Notes: generated by a model from the letters alone, not told the origin. DNA of 64,000 nt from Cryptomeria japonica (GCF_030272615.1 NC_081406.1:244337218-244401217); one strand, 5' to 3'. Numbered from the stretch's first letter, positions 1 through 11,711 are shown. Numbers and translations are program-made.

Positions 1-327
1 GGTTGAATTGTTTAACTACTAAATCCACTTTGATATGTTATGTTAATCGACAACAATCTGAAATAAGCTTTTACTTATGTCAGTAAAGTATTTGGATGTT
101 TTGGGTAAAAGGTTTGTGAGTTTCAAAGTTGTTTTACTGTTGGTCTGTTATAATAGTCAACCAGTTTAACTTGCCAGTATTATTGCATTTGAAGTTCAGT
201 GTTTAAATCAATCAATTTAGAGTTTGCTTTGAGAGGTTGATTTTGAGATTGGTGAAATTCTATCTACTGATTCACCCTCCCCCCTCTCAGTAGTTGACCG
301 GATTCTTATTCTTTTATCATACTATCA
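1..327 (+). repeat. 5' LTR, 3' portion only
   Basis: This matches 5949-6278 along its length. It ends in CA just before the primer binding site. Near its end is the C-rich tract followed by CTCTCAGTAG that is also found near the end of the other LTR families in this window. Confidence 0.9.
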
Positions 328-329
328 AT

Positions 330-341
330 TGGTATTAGAGC
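330..341 (+). other. Primer binding site, tRNA-iMet type
   Basis: TGGTATTAGAGC lies two bases after the LTR end. It matches the common plant copia primer site TGGTATCAGAGC, complementary to initiator tRNA-Met, with one change. The same version is found in the minus-strand element at 32392-32403. Confidence 0.85.
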
Positions 342-397
342 TATTCAGGTCCTCTAAGGTCTAAGCCTAACAACTTGAGGTAAAGATCTTGTAGAAC

Positions 398-1400
398 ATG
401 GTGAAGAAAGAAGGTCCAAATTTTAATAGAGAGAACTATAGAATATGGAGTGATAGAATGAACATCTATATCAAGAGTCTAGGAAGTCAATACTGGGAAC
501 ATGTTGGTACTCAATATGTTGCACCTAGTGGGATTATGACCGATGATCGGAAGAAAGAGCAACAAGAAAACAATCAAGCATTGGAGGCCATTATCAGTTC
601 TTTGTTTGATGTAGAGTATGTTGATGTCCATGGTCTAGAGACTTCTTATGAGGTATGGAAAAAACTTGAGGAAATCTATAGCGGTGATGAGCATGTGAAT
701 ATTGCCAAAGAAGAGAGTCTAAGAGGTAAATTTGATGACATGTGGATGGCTAAAGGTGAGAATATACAATAGTATGGTTGGAGGATAAAATAGATAGTTG
801 ATGAGATAAAGAGTGTTGGTGGTAAAGTGGAGGATGCCATAGTAATTAATAAGGTATTGAGAACCTTGCTACCAGTCTACGCTATCCGAGTTGCAGCCAT
901 TCAAGAGCTAAAGTCTATAGATAAAACTAAGGTAACCCTTGACTCCATCATTGGTAAGCTTACAACATTTGAATTCAATGGTTATGATGGTAGTGTTCAG
1001 AAATCCGAATCTGCATTTAGAGCTTCAACTTCTAACCCATCTATGAGGAAGAGTAGAGATGTCAAGCACACTTATGAATCTAGATCCAGCAGAGAAGTTG
1101 ATGATGAAGACAGTTTGGTTGAGCTTGAAGCATTGTTGGTCAAGCGGTTGCCCAGAGGTATCGGTAATTACAGAGGTAAATTACCTTTGAAATGCTTTGC
1201 ATGTAACAAGATTAGACACATTGTAGCTAACTGTCCTAGTGATGAAAATGAGCACAAGCATGAGAAGTTCAATAAGTACAAAGGAAAAGGAAAAAGAGAT
1301 TGTCTCATTGCAGTTGATGGTGGTATCACCAATGAGGAATATGAGGGTGATTCTAATGAATACATTGTCTTTGTAGCCATTAAAGAGGAGACATCTGATC
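398..1400 (+). pseudogene. gag: copia Gag (capsid and zinc knuckle), two nonsense codons
   Basis: The frame opens at the ATG at 398 after the primer site. The first 124 codons look like the copia Gag core, with WSDRMNIYIKSLG-like and EIYSGDEHVNIAKEE-like segments. In-frame TAG codons at 770-772 and 791-793 break it. The same frame then runs on through 1819 without a shift. A zinc knuckle at 1193-1234 reads CFACNKIRHIVANC. All four CCHC ligands are present, but the usual glycine before the histidine is arginine. Gag packages element RNA into cytoplasmic particles. A readthrough product is unlikely to be functional with two stops in the capsid region. Confidence 0.88.
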
Positions 1401-1819
1401 AAAAGGCATTAGTTTCTCGCATGGATAATTCTGATGATTGGATCATTGATAGTGGTTGTTCACACCACATGACCGGTGACCGGAGCAAATTTCTTACCTT
1501 GAAGGAGTTTGATGGAGGAGTTGTGATATTTGGTAATGACTCACCCTGCATGGTAAAAGGTAAGGGAACTATTTCCCTTAATGGAAAGAGCACTGCAAAT
1601 GATGTCTATCGGGTTGAAGGATTAAAGCACAATCTTTTGAGTGTTGCACAACTTAATGACAGAGGTTATCCATTGGAATTTAAGAATGGAATGTGCAAAA
1701 TCTATGGGAGCAAAGGTGAACTGATTGCAACCAGCAAGCAGACAAAAGGTAACTTGTTTCACCTAAATCCTAAAGTCAAAAACTGTTTAATTGCTGAAAT
1801 AGATGATAGTTGGCTTTAG
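1401..1819 (+). pseudogene. pol (PR): copia aspartic protease region
   Basis: This continues the gag frame. The motif DSGCSHHM begins at 1448 and carries the catalytic Asp typical of copia proteases, where DSG replaces the DTG of other retroelements. Downstream VEGLKHNLLSVAQL is the conserved stretch leading to the integrase zinc finger. The frame stops with TAG at 1817-1819. In an intact element the same polyprotein would continue into integrase. Confidence 0.88.
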
Positions 1820-2800
1820 CATAGGATATTTTATCATATAAATTTTGATAACATTGTCAAAGTGAGTAAGTCCAAGTCAGTGAGAGGTTTGCATCAGTTG
1901 GACAAACTGGTTAATGCTCTGTTAAGGAATGTCAATTGGGAAAGATGACATCCTCAACTTTTAAGAGAAAATATTTTTCAGCAGAACATTTGTTAGATCT
2001 GGTTCGTATAGATCTTTGTGGACCCATAAGGACTAAAAGTATTCAAGGTGACATATAATTTATGATCTTCACTGATGATTGCTCAAGAATGATGTGGGTC
2101 ACATTCCTCAAGGATAAGTCAGAAGATTTTGGTAAGTTCAAGGCATTCAGAGCCTTAGCTGAAAAGGAAAGTGGTAAGAAGATAAAATGTCCGAGGACTG
2201 ATCAAGGTGGTAAATTTACTTCTAAGGAATTCACTAGATACTATGAAGACAATGGAATAAAGAAGCAGCTTTCTGCACCGAGGACACAACAGTAGAATGG
2301 TATTGTAGAGAAGAACAACCGGTTAGTTGTTGAAGCTGCTAGAACAATGTTGATACAAGGAGGTGTAGCAAAAACTTTTTGGAGAGAAGTTGTCAGTACA
2401 ACTATCTACAATATGAATCGGATACTGGTAAAAAGAGGTAAGGATAAAAATCCTTATGAATACTGGTATGGTAGATCACCTAATGTCAGTTATTTTAAGA
2501 TATCTGGCAGTAAATGTTTTATTCAAAGAGGTGACTATGTTAGTAATTTTGAGGCTAAAAGTGATGAAGGCATATTTCTTGGTTACTCCACCAAGAGTAA
2601 GGCCTACAAATGTTACAACAACTGGACACAAAGAATCATTGAGAGTGTTGATGTTCGAGTGGATGAGTATCCTGAAGTCTCGGGAGAAATCAGTGTGGAG
2701 AAAAAGGAAGAAGATCCTTGCATTCTGATTTTGGATCCAGAATTGGTGAAGCCAGAAGCTGATGAAGTGAATGTTGATGTACCAGTTCAACTGGAATAGG
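1820..2800 (+). pseudogene. pol (INT): copia integrase, fragmented
   Basis: The N-terminal zinc-finger stretch (about 1850-2050) is interrupted by several stops. The catalytic core is readable. FTDDCSR near 2065 carries the first Asp, RTDQGGKFTS near 2200 the second, and NGIVEKNNR just after a stop at about 2293 carries the Glu. So all three D,D,E residues survive but in separate open pieces. The C-terminal part (KISGSKCFIQRGD, IFLGYSTKSKAYKCYN) is intact to about 2800. The core segment at about 2240-2450 is the same region that recurs as inverted and direct fragments in the 42.7-56.9 kb composite, from a related family. Confidence 0.88.
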
Positions 2801-4511
2801 TAGATTTAGAAGAAGATGATGATAATGAAGAAGAAGAACCTGAAGATAATGATCATGTTATTCTGAGGTATGTGAGAATCAATCATAATCTTGACTAGAT
2901 TATTGGATATAAAGATGTTGGAGTGTTAACCAGAAGAGGAATTAGAGATAATTCTTGCATGATCTCCACTATTGAGCCTAGAACTGCTAAGGAAGCATTT
3001 GGATATGATCACTGGATTAAAGCTATGGAGGAGGAGCTTGATCAAATTGAGAAGAACAACACATGGACCCTAGTACCCAGACCGGTGAATAAAAATGTGA
3101 TAGGTACTAAGTGGGTATTCAGGAATAAACTGAATGAAGATGGAGTAGTAGTCTGACACAAAGCTAGATTGGTATGTAAAGGTTATGCATGGGAAGAAGG
3201 AGAAGACTATGGTGAGAATTTTGCACCAGTTGCTAGACTGGAAGGTGTCAGGACTTTACTTGCATTTGCAACACATAAGGGATTCAAAGTATATCAGATG
3301 GATGTGAAGTCAGCATTTCTGAATGGAGTACTGGAAGAAGAAGTATACATTTAGCAGCCAGATGGTTATGCTTTGACTGATGCAAAGGATATGGTGTGTA
3401 AATTGCAATAGGCACTATATGGTTTGAAGCAAGCACTGAGAGCATGGTATGAGAGGCTACATTCGCACTTGATGAAGATATGTTTTCAGAGAACCAGTGA
3501 AGACAACAACATATATCTCAAATCTGAAGGAGATAAGATACTGGTTAGTGAAGTGTTTGTAGATGATATCATATTTGGAGGAAATGATGACATGAGAAAT
3601 GACTTTGCAAATGAAATGAAAAGTGAGTTTGAAATGTCTCTAGTGGGAGAGATAAAAAAAATTCATAGGCTTGCAAATTCAGCAAATGAAGAGTGGATTT
3701 TTTTATCACACAGTCTAAATATGTGGAAGAGGTGTTAAAGACATTTGGAATGAGTGACTATAAACTAGCTGGGACACCAATGGTTACAGGTTGTAAATTG
3801 TCTAAGGAAGATGAAGCCATATCTATTGATGAAAAGGAGTACATGTCAATGATAGGGAAATTAAATTATGTTGTTCACAGCAGACCGGATATAGCTCATG
3901 CAGTTGGTCTAGTTGTCAGGTTTCAAAAGAATCCAAAGGAGACACATTTGATGGCAACCAAGAGGATATTCAAATATTTGAAAGGTACTATTGACTATGG
4001 TTTATGTTATCCATATGTAGGTAACTTTGATTTAAAGGTGTATACAGATGCAGTCTGGGCAGGTAATGTTGATGATAGAAAGAGCACAACCGGTGAAGCA
4101 TTCTTTCTTGGTGGAAGACTTGTACCTTGGAGTAGCAAAAAAAAGAGTTGTATATCTCAGTCTACTGTTGAAGCTAAGTATGTTACAACTTATATCAATT
4201 GTACCCAGGCTATCTGGATGAAACACATTCTGGAAGGACTCACAATGGTGTTTACAGAACTGGTAAAGATCTTATGCGACAACACCAGTGCCATAAATAT
4301 TTTAAAAAACCCTGTTTTGCATGCACAAACCAAGCATATTGAACTAAAGTATCATTTCTTGAGAGAAAAAGTGTAGAGTAAAGATGTGATATTGGAGCAT
4401 GTTTCTACCAAGGAGCAACTTGCAGATATCTTTACTAAACCTCTACCTAAGACTGCTTTTGAGTATCTTAGAGGTCAACTAGGGGTTGTACCCCTACATG
4501 AGGTTAATTGA
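2801..4511 (+). pseudogene. pol (RT-RH): copia reverse transcriptase and RNase H, fragmented
   Basis: The RT starts around [16 protein letters not shown]. It keeps [26 protein letters not shown] and the active-site motif FVDDIIFGG, in which F replaces the usual Y of YVDD. In-frame stops fall before [10 protein letters not shown], before QPDGYALTD and before ALYGLKQA. A frameshift lies near 3700, where the frame changes inside the segment around FFITQSKYVEEVL. RNase H follows, with VYTDAVWAGNVDDRKSTTG, QSTVEAKYV and LCDNTSAINI. It ends with DIFTKPLPK and a stop at 4509-4511. RT and RNase H copy element RNA to DNA. This copy is dead. Confidence 0.9.
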
Positions 4512-4877
4512 GAATGATGTAGAATACATCAATCTCGGAGCTAATTGCAAATTTTACAACAGGATTGGTGTAGAGTGGATTTATTCCATAGGGGGAGCAT
4601 CAAGTTGCAGGTTGATGATGCTTAACAGTGAAGTTTGACATTTCATGTTTTACTTTCACTTTGGCATTGCTGTCAAAGGGGGAGAAGAACTATATGATTT
4701 TGGGGAGAAGAATTATATGATTGAAAGAGAGAAGATCTATAGCTAGTTACTAACTGAAGACATGGAGACTTAGTTAAAGGAGAGTACATGGCAAAATTTA
4801 AACCAAGATTCCTATTCACAATCATAGCAATCAAGGGTATTGATACTTATATTGCCATCAATGCCAAAGGGGGAGAT
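4512..4877 (+). other. 3' untranslated region with polypurine tracts
   Basis: Non-coding. An upstream purine run with AAAGGGGGAGAAG lies near 4676. The main polypurine tract AAAGGGGGAGAT at 4866-4877 directly abuts the 3' LTR. The segment TTTGGCATT...GTCAAAGGGGGAGAAG resembles the copia scrap inside the 43605-43780 palindrome. Confidence 0.8.
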
Positions 4878-6278
4878 TGTTGGCATTTTCATGATAATTG
4901 CATTAATGAACTTTTATGTTGTCATTGATGTCAGGTATAATCAGTAATGATGTTGTAATAATGTTGTTTTGCAACTGTTAGGAAGAGATAGTAAAGGGAA
5001 TTGTAATTGGTAAGTGAGCTTGTGAAGGAAACCAATAAACCCTACCTATTGATATGATAAACCCTAACTGATGGAGTTTGGTGAATCAGTTGTATTGGTT
5101 TATGATCAAATGATGATCGGTAATGATTATGCCACGTATGCATGTTGTATGAGAAGAGTTTCAAATGGTTTTTGGTACATAGAGATAACGGTTTTTCTCT
5201 TGGGAATGAGCAAGTTCATTGCATGTAATGGAAACCGCATGATGAGTTACAAAGTTCGATGAAGCGGCGATCAAGGAGTGGTCAAGGATATCTTGAATGT
5301 TGTGCAATGATTAGTATGTAATCCAATGGTCATACTTGAACTGATTTGTTTGTAATCTCTATGAGATCTTAGGTTTGTGTTGTGTTACCTACCTGTTGAT
5401 TTGTTTATAAGGTCACTGAATTGTTTTGTTGTAGTGTTGGCAAATTGTGATTGAGAGTGAGAGTGTGGTTGTCAAACCAGATAATGTATCTGTAGTATGT
5501 GTAAAGGCAGATAGGATCATGAAAAGGATCTGAACAAGCAAGTGTAGTTCTATTCAAACAGATCAACAAACCCCTGTTGTTTTCTAACAATTACAACAGT
5601 CAAATCCCCTAACCAGGTGAGCTCTAACATGCTTAGTGTTATATAAATCCTCTAAGTAGGCGGTCCATTAGATTGGATTTCAAATCCTCTACCGAGGTTA
5701 CTCCTAATAGGGTATTGCTTCTAATAGGGCATTATAGTCAATCCCTTAATCGGGTGGTCCCTAATAGGATTTGTTCTTAACATGACTTATTGTAAAGCTT
5801 TAACAAGCTTGGCTCCTAATAGGGCGAACTTCAGAAGAGTTCAGAATACTTGTGGGTATTCATCCCCATCGTGGTTTTTCCCATTTGAGTTTCCACATCA
5901 AAAATATTGTGTCAAGTGGTGAATGTTTTTGTGGTTATGTTTACTATGGTTGAATTGCTTAGCTACTAAATCCACTTTGATATGTTATGTTAATCGGAAG
6001 CAATCTGAAATAAGATTTTACTTATGTTAGTAAAGTATTTGGATATTTTGGTTAAAAGGTTTGTGAGTTTCAGAGTTGTTTTACTGTTAGTCTGTTATAA
6101 CAGTCAACTGGTTTAACTTGTCAGTATTATTGCATTTGAAGTTCAGTGTTTAAACCAGTCAGTTTAGAGTTTTCTTTGAGAGGTTGATTTTCAGATTGGT
6201 GAAAGTCTATCTACTAATTCACCCCCCCCACCCCCTCTCAGTAGTTGACCATATCCTTATTCTTTCATCATACCATCA
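4878..6278 (+). repeat. 3' LTR, 1,401 bp
   Basis: It starts TGTTGGCATT right after the polypurine tract and ends ACCATCA. The last 330 bp match the window's first 327 bases. It contains a series of short degenerate repeats reading roughly TCCTAATAGGG (about 5640-5830) and the GTGGTTTTTCCC segment found in many plant copia LTRs. Confidence 0.92.
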
Positions 6279-6279
6279 G

Positions 6280-6825
6280 GCACAAGATGTGGCGTAAATT
6301 GTACAAGGTTACAATTTACGATGCTACATATAGCCCTCACTTTAACAAGAGTATGAGTCTACATGCATACTCATGGTAAACAAGAATAAAGAGAGAGATA
6401 TGAGAAACCAAGAGAAAAATTACAAAGAGATAATAAATCACTAAATTTAAGGGAACAAGCCCTCAAGCTTAGGATCTCAACTCATAGAATTACATACAAG
6501 GAAACAAAAAACAAGACAAAAACAAACAAAAGGAAAAAATAAAAAACAAAGACACACAAAAGGGCTTAGTACTAAAAACGAAGGCTCCAAGTCAACTAGT
6601 TGAAGAGACCTCAATAATCAAAATGTTTCAATTGGTAATATCATTCTTGAAATGTTATCTCAAGAGCACAGTTGGACACATGGAAAGAGAAAGAGCATAC
6701 ATCAAATGATGAACCATGATCCAACAACTAGCAAGTTGTGTTATATTATGGATTCATGGGAAAGGAGAAAGGAAACATAGATTATATAAGCTAGCAGGAT
6801 GTGTTATGCTTGGTGATCCATGAGG

Positions 6826-6913
<88 letters not shown>

Positions 6914-7548
6914 ATGGGTTCCACTAGCTCGCAAGCTACGTTATAGTAGGAGATCCATGGAAGTATGGATTCTCACCAGACAACAAGTTGTGCTACATTT
7001 TGTGATATGTGTGGAGAGAGAAAGGAAGAGTTGAAATAGTCTAGCAAGTTGTGTTATGCTAGTTTTACTCATCATATAAAAGGGATGCCAAGAAAAATTT
7101 TCTTATTGCAAGGTGATTGGTTAGTGCAAATTGAAAAAAACAAAATTGCTAAGTGAAACTTTCTTATCACGAGGCAAACAATGACAAAGAAGGTTTTCTG
7201 GGATAATGCAACTAGGATAACCAAACAAAGCATTTTATGTAAGGAAATCCACAAAAAAAAATCAAAAGGTACTACTGGGACAGGGCAACAATAATAACCA
7301 AACAAAGCATTATATGTAAGGAAATTTAAAAAAAAGTAAACAAGAATATACTAATTCAAAAAAGATAATTCAAATTAATCCCTCTATTTCTAAGGAAATC
7401 TTGTTGTTTGTGAGTAAATCCTGCAATATTGAATTGTAAACAAGCAACAAGGAGTATGCATATATGCAGACATATGACATTAGATTTTCAACATAAATGC
7501 TAGAAATAGGCTTGGATAATAGATCGGAGAAAAAAAACTAAGGCAAGG
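6280..7548. repeat. Tandem repeat unit 1, about 1.27 kb
   Basis: It starts at GCACAAGATGTGG and ends where GCACAAGATGCAG starts unit 2. Inside are short degenerate subrepeats around AGCAAGTTGTGTTATGCTAG and GATCCATGGGAG (about 6720-7060) on either side of a long GA microsatellite. The open frames here only read through GA (Arg-Glu runs) and are not genes. I see no terminal repeats typical of a transposon, so the family is unidentified. Confidence 0.8.
6830..6912. repeat. (GA)n microsatellite in unit 1
   Basis: An almost perfect GA run of about 83 bp, located between two of the unit's GTTATGCT subrepeats. Confidence 0.97.
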
Positions 7549-8095
7549 GCACAAGATGCAGTGTAAATTGTACAAGGTTACAATTTATGATGCTACATAT
7601 AGCCCTCACTTTAGCGATAGTATGAGTCTACATGCATACTCATGGTAAACAAGAAGAAAGAGAGAGATATGAGAAACTGGGAGCAAAATTACAAAGAGAT
7701 AATAAATCACTAAATTTAAGGGAACAAGCCCCCAATCTTAGGATCTCAACTCATACAATTACATACAAGGAAACAAAAAAACAAGACAAAAAAAAACAAA
7801 AGGAAAAAATAAAAAGCAAAGACACACAAAAAGGGGTTAGTACTAAAAATGAAGGCTCTTAGTCAACTAGTTGAAGACACCTCCATAATCAAAATGTCTC
7901 AAGTGGTAACATCATTCTGGAAATGTTATTGCAAGAGCACAATTGGACACATGGAAAGAGAAAGAGCATACATTGAGTGATGAACCATGATCCAATAACT
8001 ACCAGGTTGTGTTATGCTATAGATTCATGGGAAAAACAGAAAGGAAACATAGATCCTATAAGATAGCAAGTTGTGTTATGCTAGATGGTCCATTG

Positions 8096-8173
<78 letters not shown>

Positions 8174-8809
8174 AACATGGATTCCACTAGCTAGCAAGCT
8201 GTGTTATGCTAGGTGATCCATGGGAGTATGGATTCTCACCGGATAATGAGTAGTGCTATGTTGTGTGATCTATGTAGAAAGATAAAGAAAGAGTTGAAAT
8301 AGTCTATTAAGTTGTGTTATGCTAGTTTCACTCATCATACAAAAGGGATGCCAAGAAATTTTTTCTTATTGCAAGGTGATTGGTCAGTGCAAATTGAAAA
8401 AAAAAAAATTGCTAAGTGAAGCTTTCTTATCACAAGGCAAAAAATTACAAAGAAGGTTTTATTGGGACAATGAAACTAGGATAACCAAACAAGGCATTGT
8501 ATGCAAGGAAATCCACAAAAAAAATTCAAAGGTACTACTAGGACAATGCAACAAGGATAACCAAACAAAGCATTGTATGTAAGGAGATCCACAAAAAGTA
8601 AACAAGAATCTACTAATTCAAAAAAGATAATTCAAATAAATCCCTCTAATTTTTAGGAAATCTTGTTGTTCATGAGAAAATCTTATAAAATTGAATTGGA
8701 AATAAGCAACAAGGAGACAACATATATGTAGACATATGACATTAGTTTTTCAACATAAATGCTAGAAATGCACTTGGATAAGAGCTAAGAGAAAACAAAC
8801 TAAGGCAAG
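7549..8809. repeat. Tandem repeat unit 2, about 1.26 kb
   Basis: Collinear with unit 1 across its length with scattered substitutions and small indels. The GA tract lies at the same relative position. The divergence by eye shows that the duplication is old. Confidence 0.8.
8099..8168. repeat. (GA)n microsatellite in unit 2
   Basis: A GA run of about 70 bp at the position equivalent to the tract in unit 1. Confidence 0.97.
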
Positions 8810-8913
8810 AACACAAGATGTGGTGTAAATTGTACAAAGTTACAATTTACGATGATACATTTACCCCTCACTTTAGCAAGAGTATGAATCTACACACATA
8901 CTCAAGGTAAACA

Positions 8914-8916
<3 letters not shown>

Positions 8917-8972
<56 letters not shown>
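8917..8972. repeat. (GA)n microsatellite, secondary tract of unit 3
   Basis: The other units have only a short AGAAAGAGAGAGA here. In unit 3 it has expanded to about 56 bp, so it is a second independent GA expansion site within the same unit. Confidence 0.95.
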
Positions 8973-8976
<4 letters not shown>

Positions 8977-9132
8977 GAAACTAGGAACAAAATTACAAAG
9001 AGAATAAATCACTAAATTTAAGGGATCAAGCCCTCGACCTTAGGAACTTAACTCATACAATCACATACAAGGAAACAAAAAACAAGACAAAAACAAACAA
9101 AAGGCAAAAAAAAAAAAAGTGATGCAATCAAG

Positions 9133-9662
9133 CTAAGTGGTACTCTCCTCCTCCTAGATGGTTCAAAATCAACTATGACGGTGCTGCTAAAGGCAATCCT
9201 GGACCAATGGGATGTGGTGCAATTCTCAAAGATGAAAATGGCATTTGTAAGGAAATTGTTGCTGTTCCTATAGGTTGCAAAACTAACCATATGGTTGAAG
9301 CTATGGCTTCTCTCCAAGGCATCCTTTTGGCTAAAAGGTGGAACTGTCCTTATCTCTGGATCGAGGGGGACTCTAATAATATCATTAACTGCCTTAAAGG
9401 AATTACCAAGCCCTCATGGACTATTAACAATATTATTAAGGCTGCTAGGGATCTTATTAAAACCTTTGATAAATATTTTATCTCTCACATTTATCGGGAA
9501 GCAAATGGCCCCACTGATTGGGCAGCTAACATGGCGGTCACTCATAACAACATGATTACTTGGAAGGGTGAAGAGGATCTTCTTAATGATGCCAGATCGA
9601 TCATTTTTATGGATCGATATAACTGCACCTCAAAGATTTTAAATGGATTATATAATGATTAA
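9133..9662 (+). pseudogene. Plant LINE RNase H domain, 5'-truncated
   Basis: The readable protein begins WFKINYDGAAKGNPGP and continues to the stop at 9660-9662. It has the plant LINE type of RNase H fold. The expected acidic residues are all present: D in INYDGA, E in MVEAMAS, D in WIEGDSNN and D in PTDWAANMA. The domain itself appears undamaged, but its start codon and the upstream ORF2 (endonuclease-RT) are missing because the insertion is truncated. It would normally degrade RNA in RNA-DNA hybrids during element copying. The same residues occur in host RNase H-like proteins, but the LINE 3' end and target duplication favour LINE origin. Confidence 0.8.
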
Positions 9663-10315
9663 TGACATGACTTGGAGGACTAATATTAATTATTTTTGTG
9701 TCAGTACCAACCCCCCTTCTAACCATTCTATTGAGGGTTTGAAGGGGTTTGTGGACACCCTCGACAAGCTCATAAACTGTCACAAGAAAGCTGTGGAGGA
9801 AAACAAGAACCTGAGTCATAGGATTCAAATTCTGGAGACTATTAGTATTAGTGAAGGTAAATCCATGGCTAAGCATGTTGATGATTTGGGAAAGACTATT
9901 GCCAGAATTGAAGAGATTAGGGATGCCTTCAATTCAAGGTTTGAGCAAGTGGAGAAGGCCTTGGAGGAAATTAAAAACAATGACACTGTTAGGGACCAGA
10001 GAATGGTGGATGCTGAAAAATAGACTTAACAAAATCGATACTTGTCTCAGAAGCATTGTTGAACACAGTTATAACATTCTGAAGGCCTCGACTGACAACA
10101 TCAAAATCTTAATCAGTAAGCTAGAGAATGAGAAGGGATCCCAGGAGCAGGAACCTGACATGGAGGGCGTGGAAGGTGTGCAAGGACCAAGAACGAGGAC
10201 TAGAGGCAAGAAGAGGGAGAAAAAGCCAAACAAACAAATCGAAGAGCTCAAAGTTGCTTCGGTGAATTATGACCTGTTGGTCATCAAGGCTGTTGAACTT
10301 CTTAAGTCTCTGTAG
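9654..10315 (+). pseudogene. Coiled-coil ORF downstream of LINE RNase H
   Basis: The ATG at 9654 overlaps the end of the RNase H frame in ATGATTAATG (an in-frame ATG also lies at 9643). The frame runs to a TAG at 10021-10023. A shifted frame continues from about 10010 to 10315. The first part is heptad-like and charged (DTLDKLINCHKKAVEENKNL, FEQVEKALEEIKNN). The second ends with a basic patch (RTRTRGKKREKKP) and a short helix. Plant LINEs usually carry their coiled-coil ORF1 upstream of ORF2; here it follows RNase H. A single frameshift separates the two halves. Role unknown; nucleic-acid binding is only a guess from the basic patch. Confidence 0.6.
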
Positions 10316-10744
10316 GTGTTGCTAGCTATCTAGGTCTTTCTTTTTAGTTTTTTTTGCTTTGTTGTTCCTAGTTTTTTGCTGTTTGTTTGGGTTGCTGGCT
10401 TTCTTGCCAGTCTTTTGTATGTTGTCTTTATGCTGGTCTAGTTGATCTTTCTTTTGATCTTTATGTAAAAGGTTTCGGGTCTTTAAAACCCATTTTTCTA
10501 ATTAATTAGAACAAAAGTGATGCAGTCAAGGTAGGGAGGTCCAATGAAGGATAGCCCCACCTTGCAGCCTAAAACATAAACACCATGAATAATACTAGAA
10601 ACTGGTTCACACAACACAAGATATAACCAGGGAAAACATGAAAAAGGAGCAATCTTTAAAATAATTAATGAATTACATATGCCCACAGGATTTATAGAGG
10701 CAAGGCCGCAACCAGGATAATAAAATGATTCAAACAACTTAATT

Positions 10745-11275
10745 TCCTAATCCGGTAGATCATTTGCCTTCAACTTTGTCTTCTCTATCTACTAATATGG
10801 ACCTCAGTCTACCAGACCAAAACACTTAGTTCCTCAAGAATCTACATCTTTTCTGAATCTTATCTTTTGCGGATCTCCCCCCTTCCAAATGAATGCCCTC
10901 ACTTCCCCTTTATATAGTGATCCTGATGACAGTAATAGAAAGAAAGATCTAGGTAGTGAAGACTCTGCTGTGGATGGCAATAAAACTACGGGCCCTAGTT
11001 CTAGGACCAGAAGCATGAGCAACAATAAGGGTACCTCGAGGTTCATTATGGAGGATTTGGAGGAAATCAACAAGGTTACCATCCAAAAGAACAAGGAGCT
11101 GGTGCACTCTCTTAATTGAGTGTTTGTCTGTGTTTTGTTTTGTTACCTATTGTTTCTTTTTTCTTTTGTGGTCGGTCTAGGGTGTTCCCCTGTTTTGCTA
11201 TTGGTTTCTGTTTGGTTGGCTGATGGCCAGTTTCTGTAAAACGCATTTATCTTTATCAAAAAATTAATCAAGTCG
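10745..11275 (+). mobile_element. Second LINE 3' fragment with a related C-terminal ORF
   Basis: An open frame (about 10860-11119) ends with GPSSRTRSMSNNKGTS, then IMEDLEEINK and KNKELVHSLN before the stop. This is laid out like the end of the coiled-coil ORF at 9654-10315 (GPRTRTRGKK..., then a helix ending ELLKSL). The tail GGCTGATGGCCAG...TGTAAAACGC followed by an A/T-rich end is LINE-like. I could not fix its left boundary or a target duplication. Confidence 0.5.
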
Positions 11276-11711
11276 GCCACATTGCTTTGGTTTATGATGA
11301 AATGTGTAAACACATCATCCAAATCACCAAGAACACCTCCAAAAAAGTTTAGGACTTCAAGCGGATCTCCACAAACATCGGCCAAGTCCAAGACAACACT
11401 CCCATATGATCTGCAAGTCACGGAAATGATCCGCAACCCAATACCGGAATCAATATCTGTAAGAACAACGTGGTAAGGACAAACCAACATAGGAACAATA
11501 CCAAAATCGATATCTCACTGGAATCAAATCCAAATGCCATGAAATTTGAATATGTTTAAGTCAAGGAACTCTAGATGCTAAATCCAGATTTGCAACTTTA
11601 AATTTTCAAATATGAAGAAACATAACAATCTCCAAGGTCACCTCCTTGATAATCAGCAACTCCATGGTCAATTGCTCCAACCAGATGAATTTCCTGGATG
11701 CCTCTGCATCA
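11276..11711. other. Remainder of the solo LTR-like element
   Basis: About 436 bp without coding signal, lying between the second LINE fragment and the TGCATCA terminus. It belongs to the 9120-11711 insertion. Confidence 0.5.

Larger units (their letters stand above)
1..6278 (+). mobile_element. Ty1/copia LTR retrotransposon, degenerate
   Basis: The order is partial 5' LTR, primer binding site, gag, protease, integrase, reverse transcriptase, RNase H, polypurine tract and 3' LTR. Integrase before reverse transcriptase is the copia order. The coding part is broken by many in-frame stops and at least one frameshift, so this copy cannot make its own proteins. Position 1 of the window matches about 5949 in the 3' LTR, so roughly 1.07 kb of the 5' LTR lies outside the window. 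By eye about 30 differences separate the 327 shared LTR bases, so the insertion is not recent. The right end abuts the tandem repeat that begins at 6280. The target-site duplication cannot be checked because the left flank is missing. Confidence 0.93.
9133..10512 (+). mobile_element. 5'-truncated LINE with 18-bp target duplication
   Basis: AAAAGTGATGCARTCAAG lies on both sides (9115-9132 and 10513-10530) with one mismatch, as expected for target-primed insertion. The fragment starts inside the RNase H domain and ends with GGTTTCGGGTCTTTAAAACC followed by an AT-rich tail, which is the usual style of plant LINE 3' ends. Endonuclease and reverse transcriptase are absent because of 5' truncation. 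It landed close to the left end of the solo LTR, which is therefore older. Confidence 0.82.
9120..11711 (-). mobile_element. Solo LTR-like insertion, TSD AAAAG, carrying nested LINE pieces
   Basis: The ends are TGATGCA at 9120 and TGCATCA at 11711, a 7-bp inverted terminus of the TG..CA type. AAAAG flanks both sides (9115-9119 and 11712-11716), a 5-bp target duplication as expected for an LTR element. The host repeat resumes exactly afterwards. Without the nested LINE at 9133-10512 and the second LINE piece near 10745-11275, some 0.7 kb of LTR remains. Internal CCAGGGAAAACATG resembles the reverse complement of the GGTTTTTCC segment of copia LTRs, hence the tentative minus orientation. Confidence 0.65.

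Noticed and set aside
6801-7034. Open frames with Arg-Glu or Leu-Ser runs over the GA tracts (also 8009-8194 and 12614-12877)
   Set aside because: They are translations of (GA)n microsatellites with no flanking coding signal.
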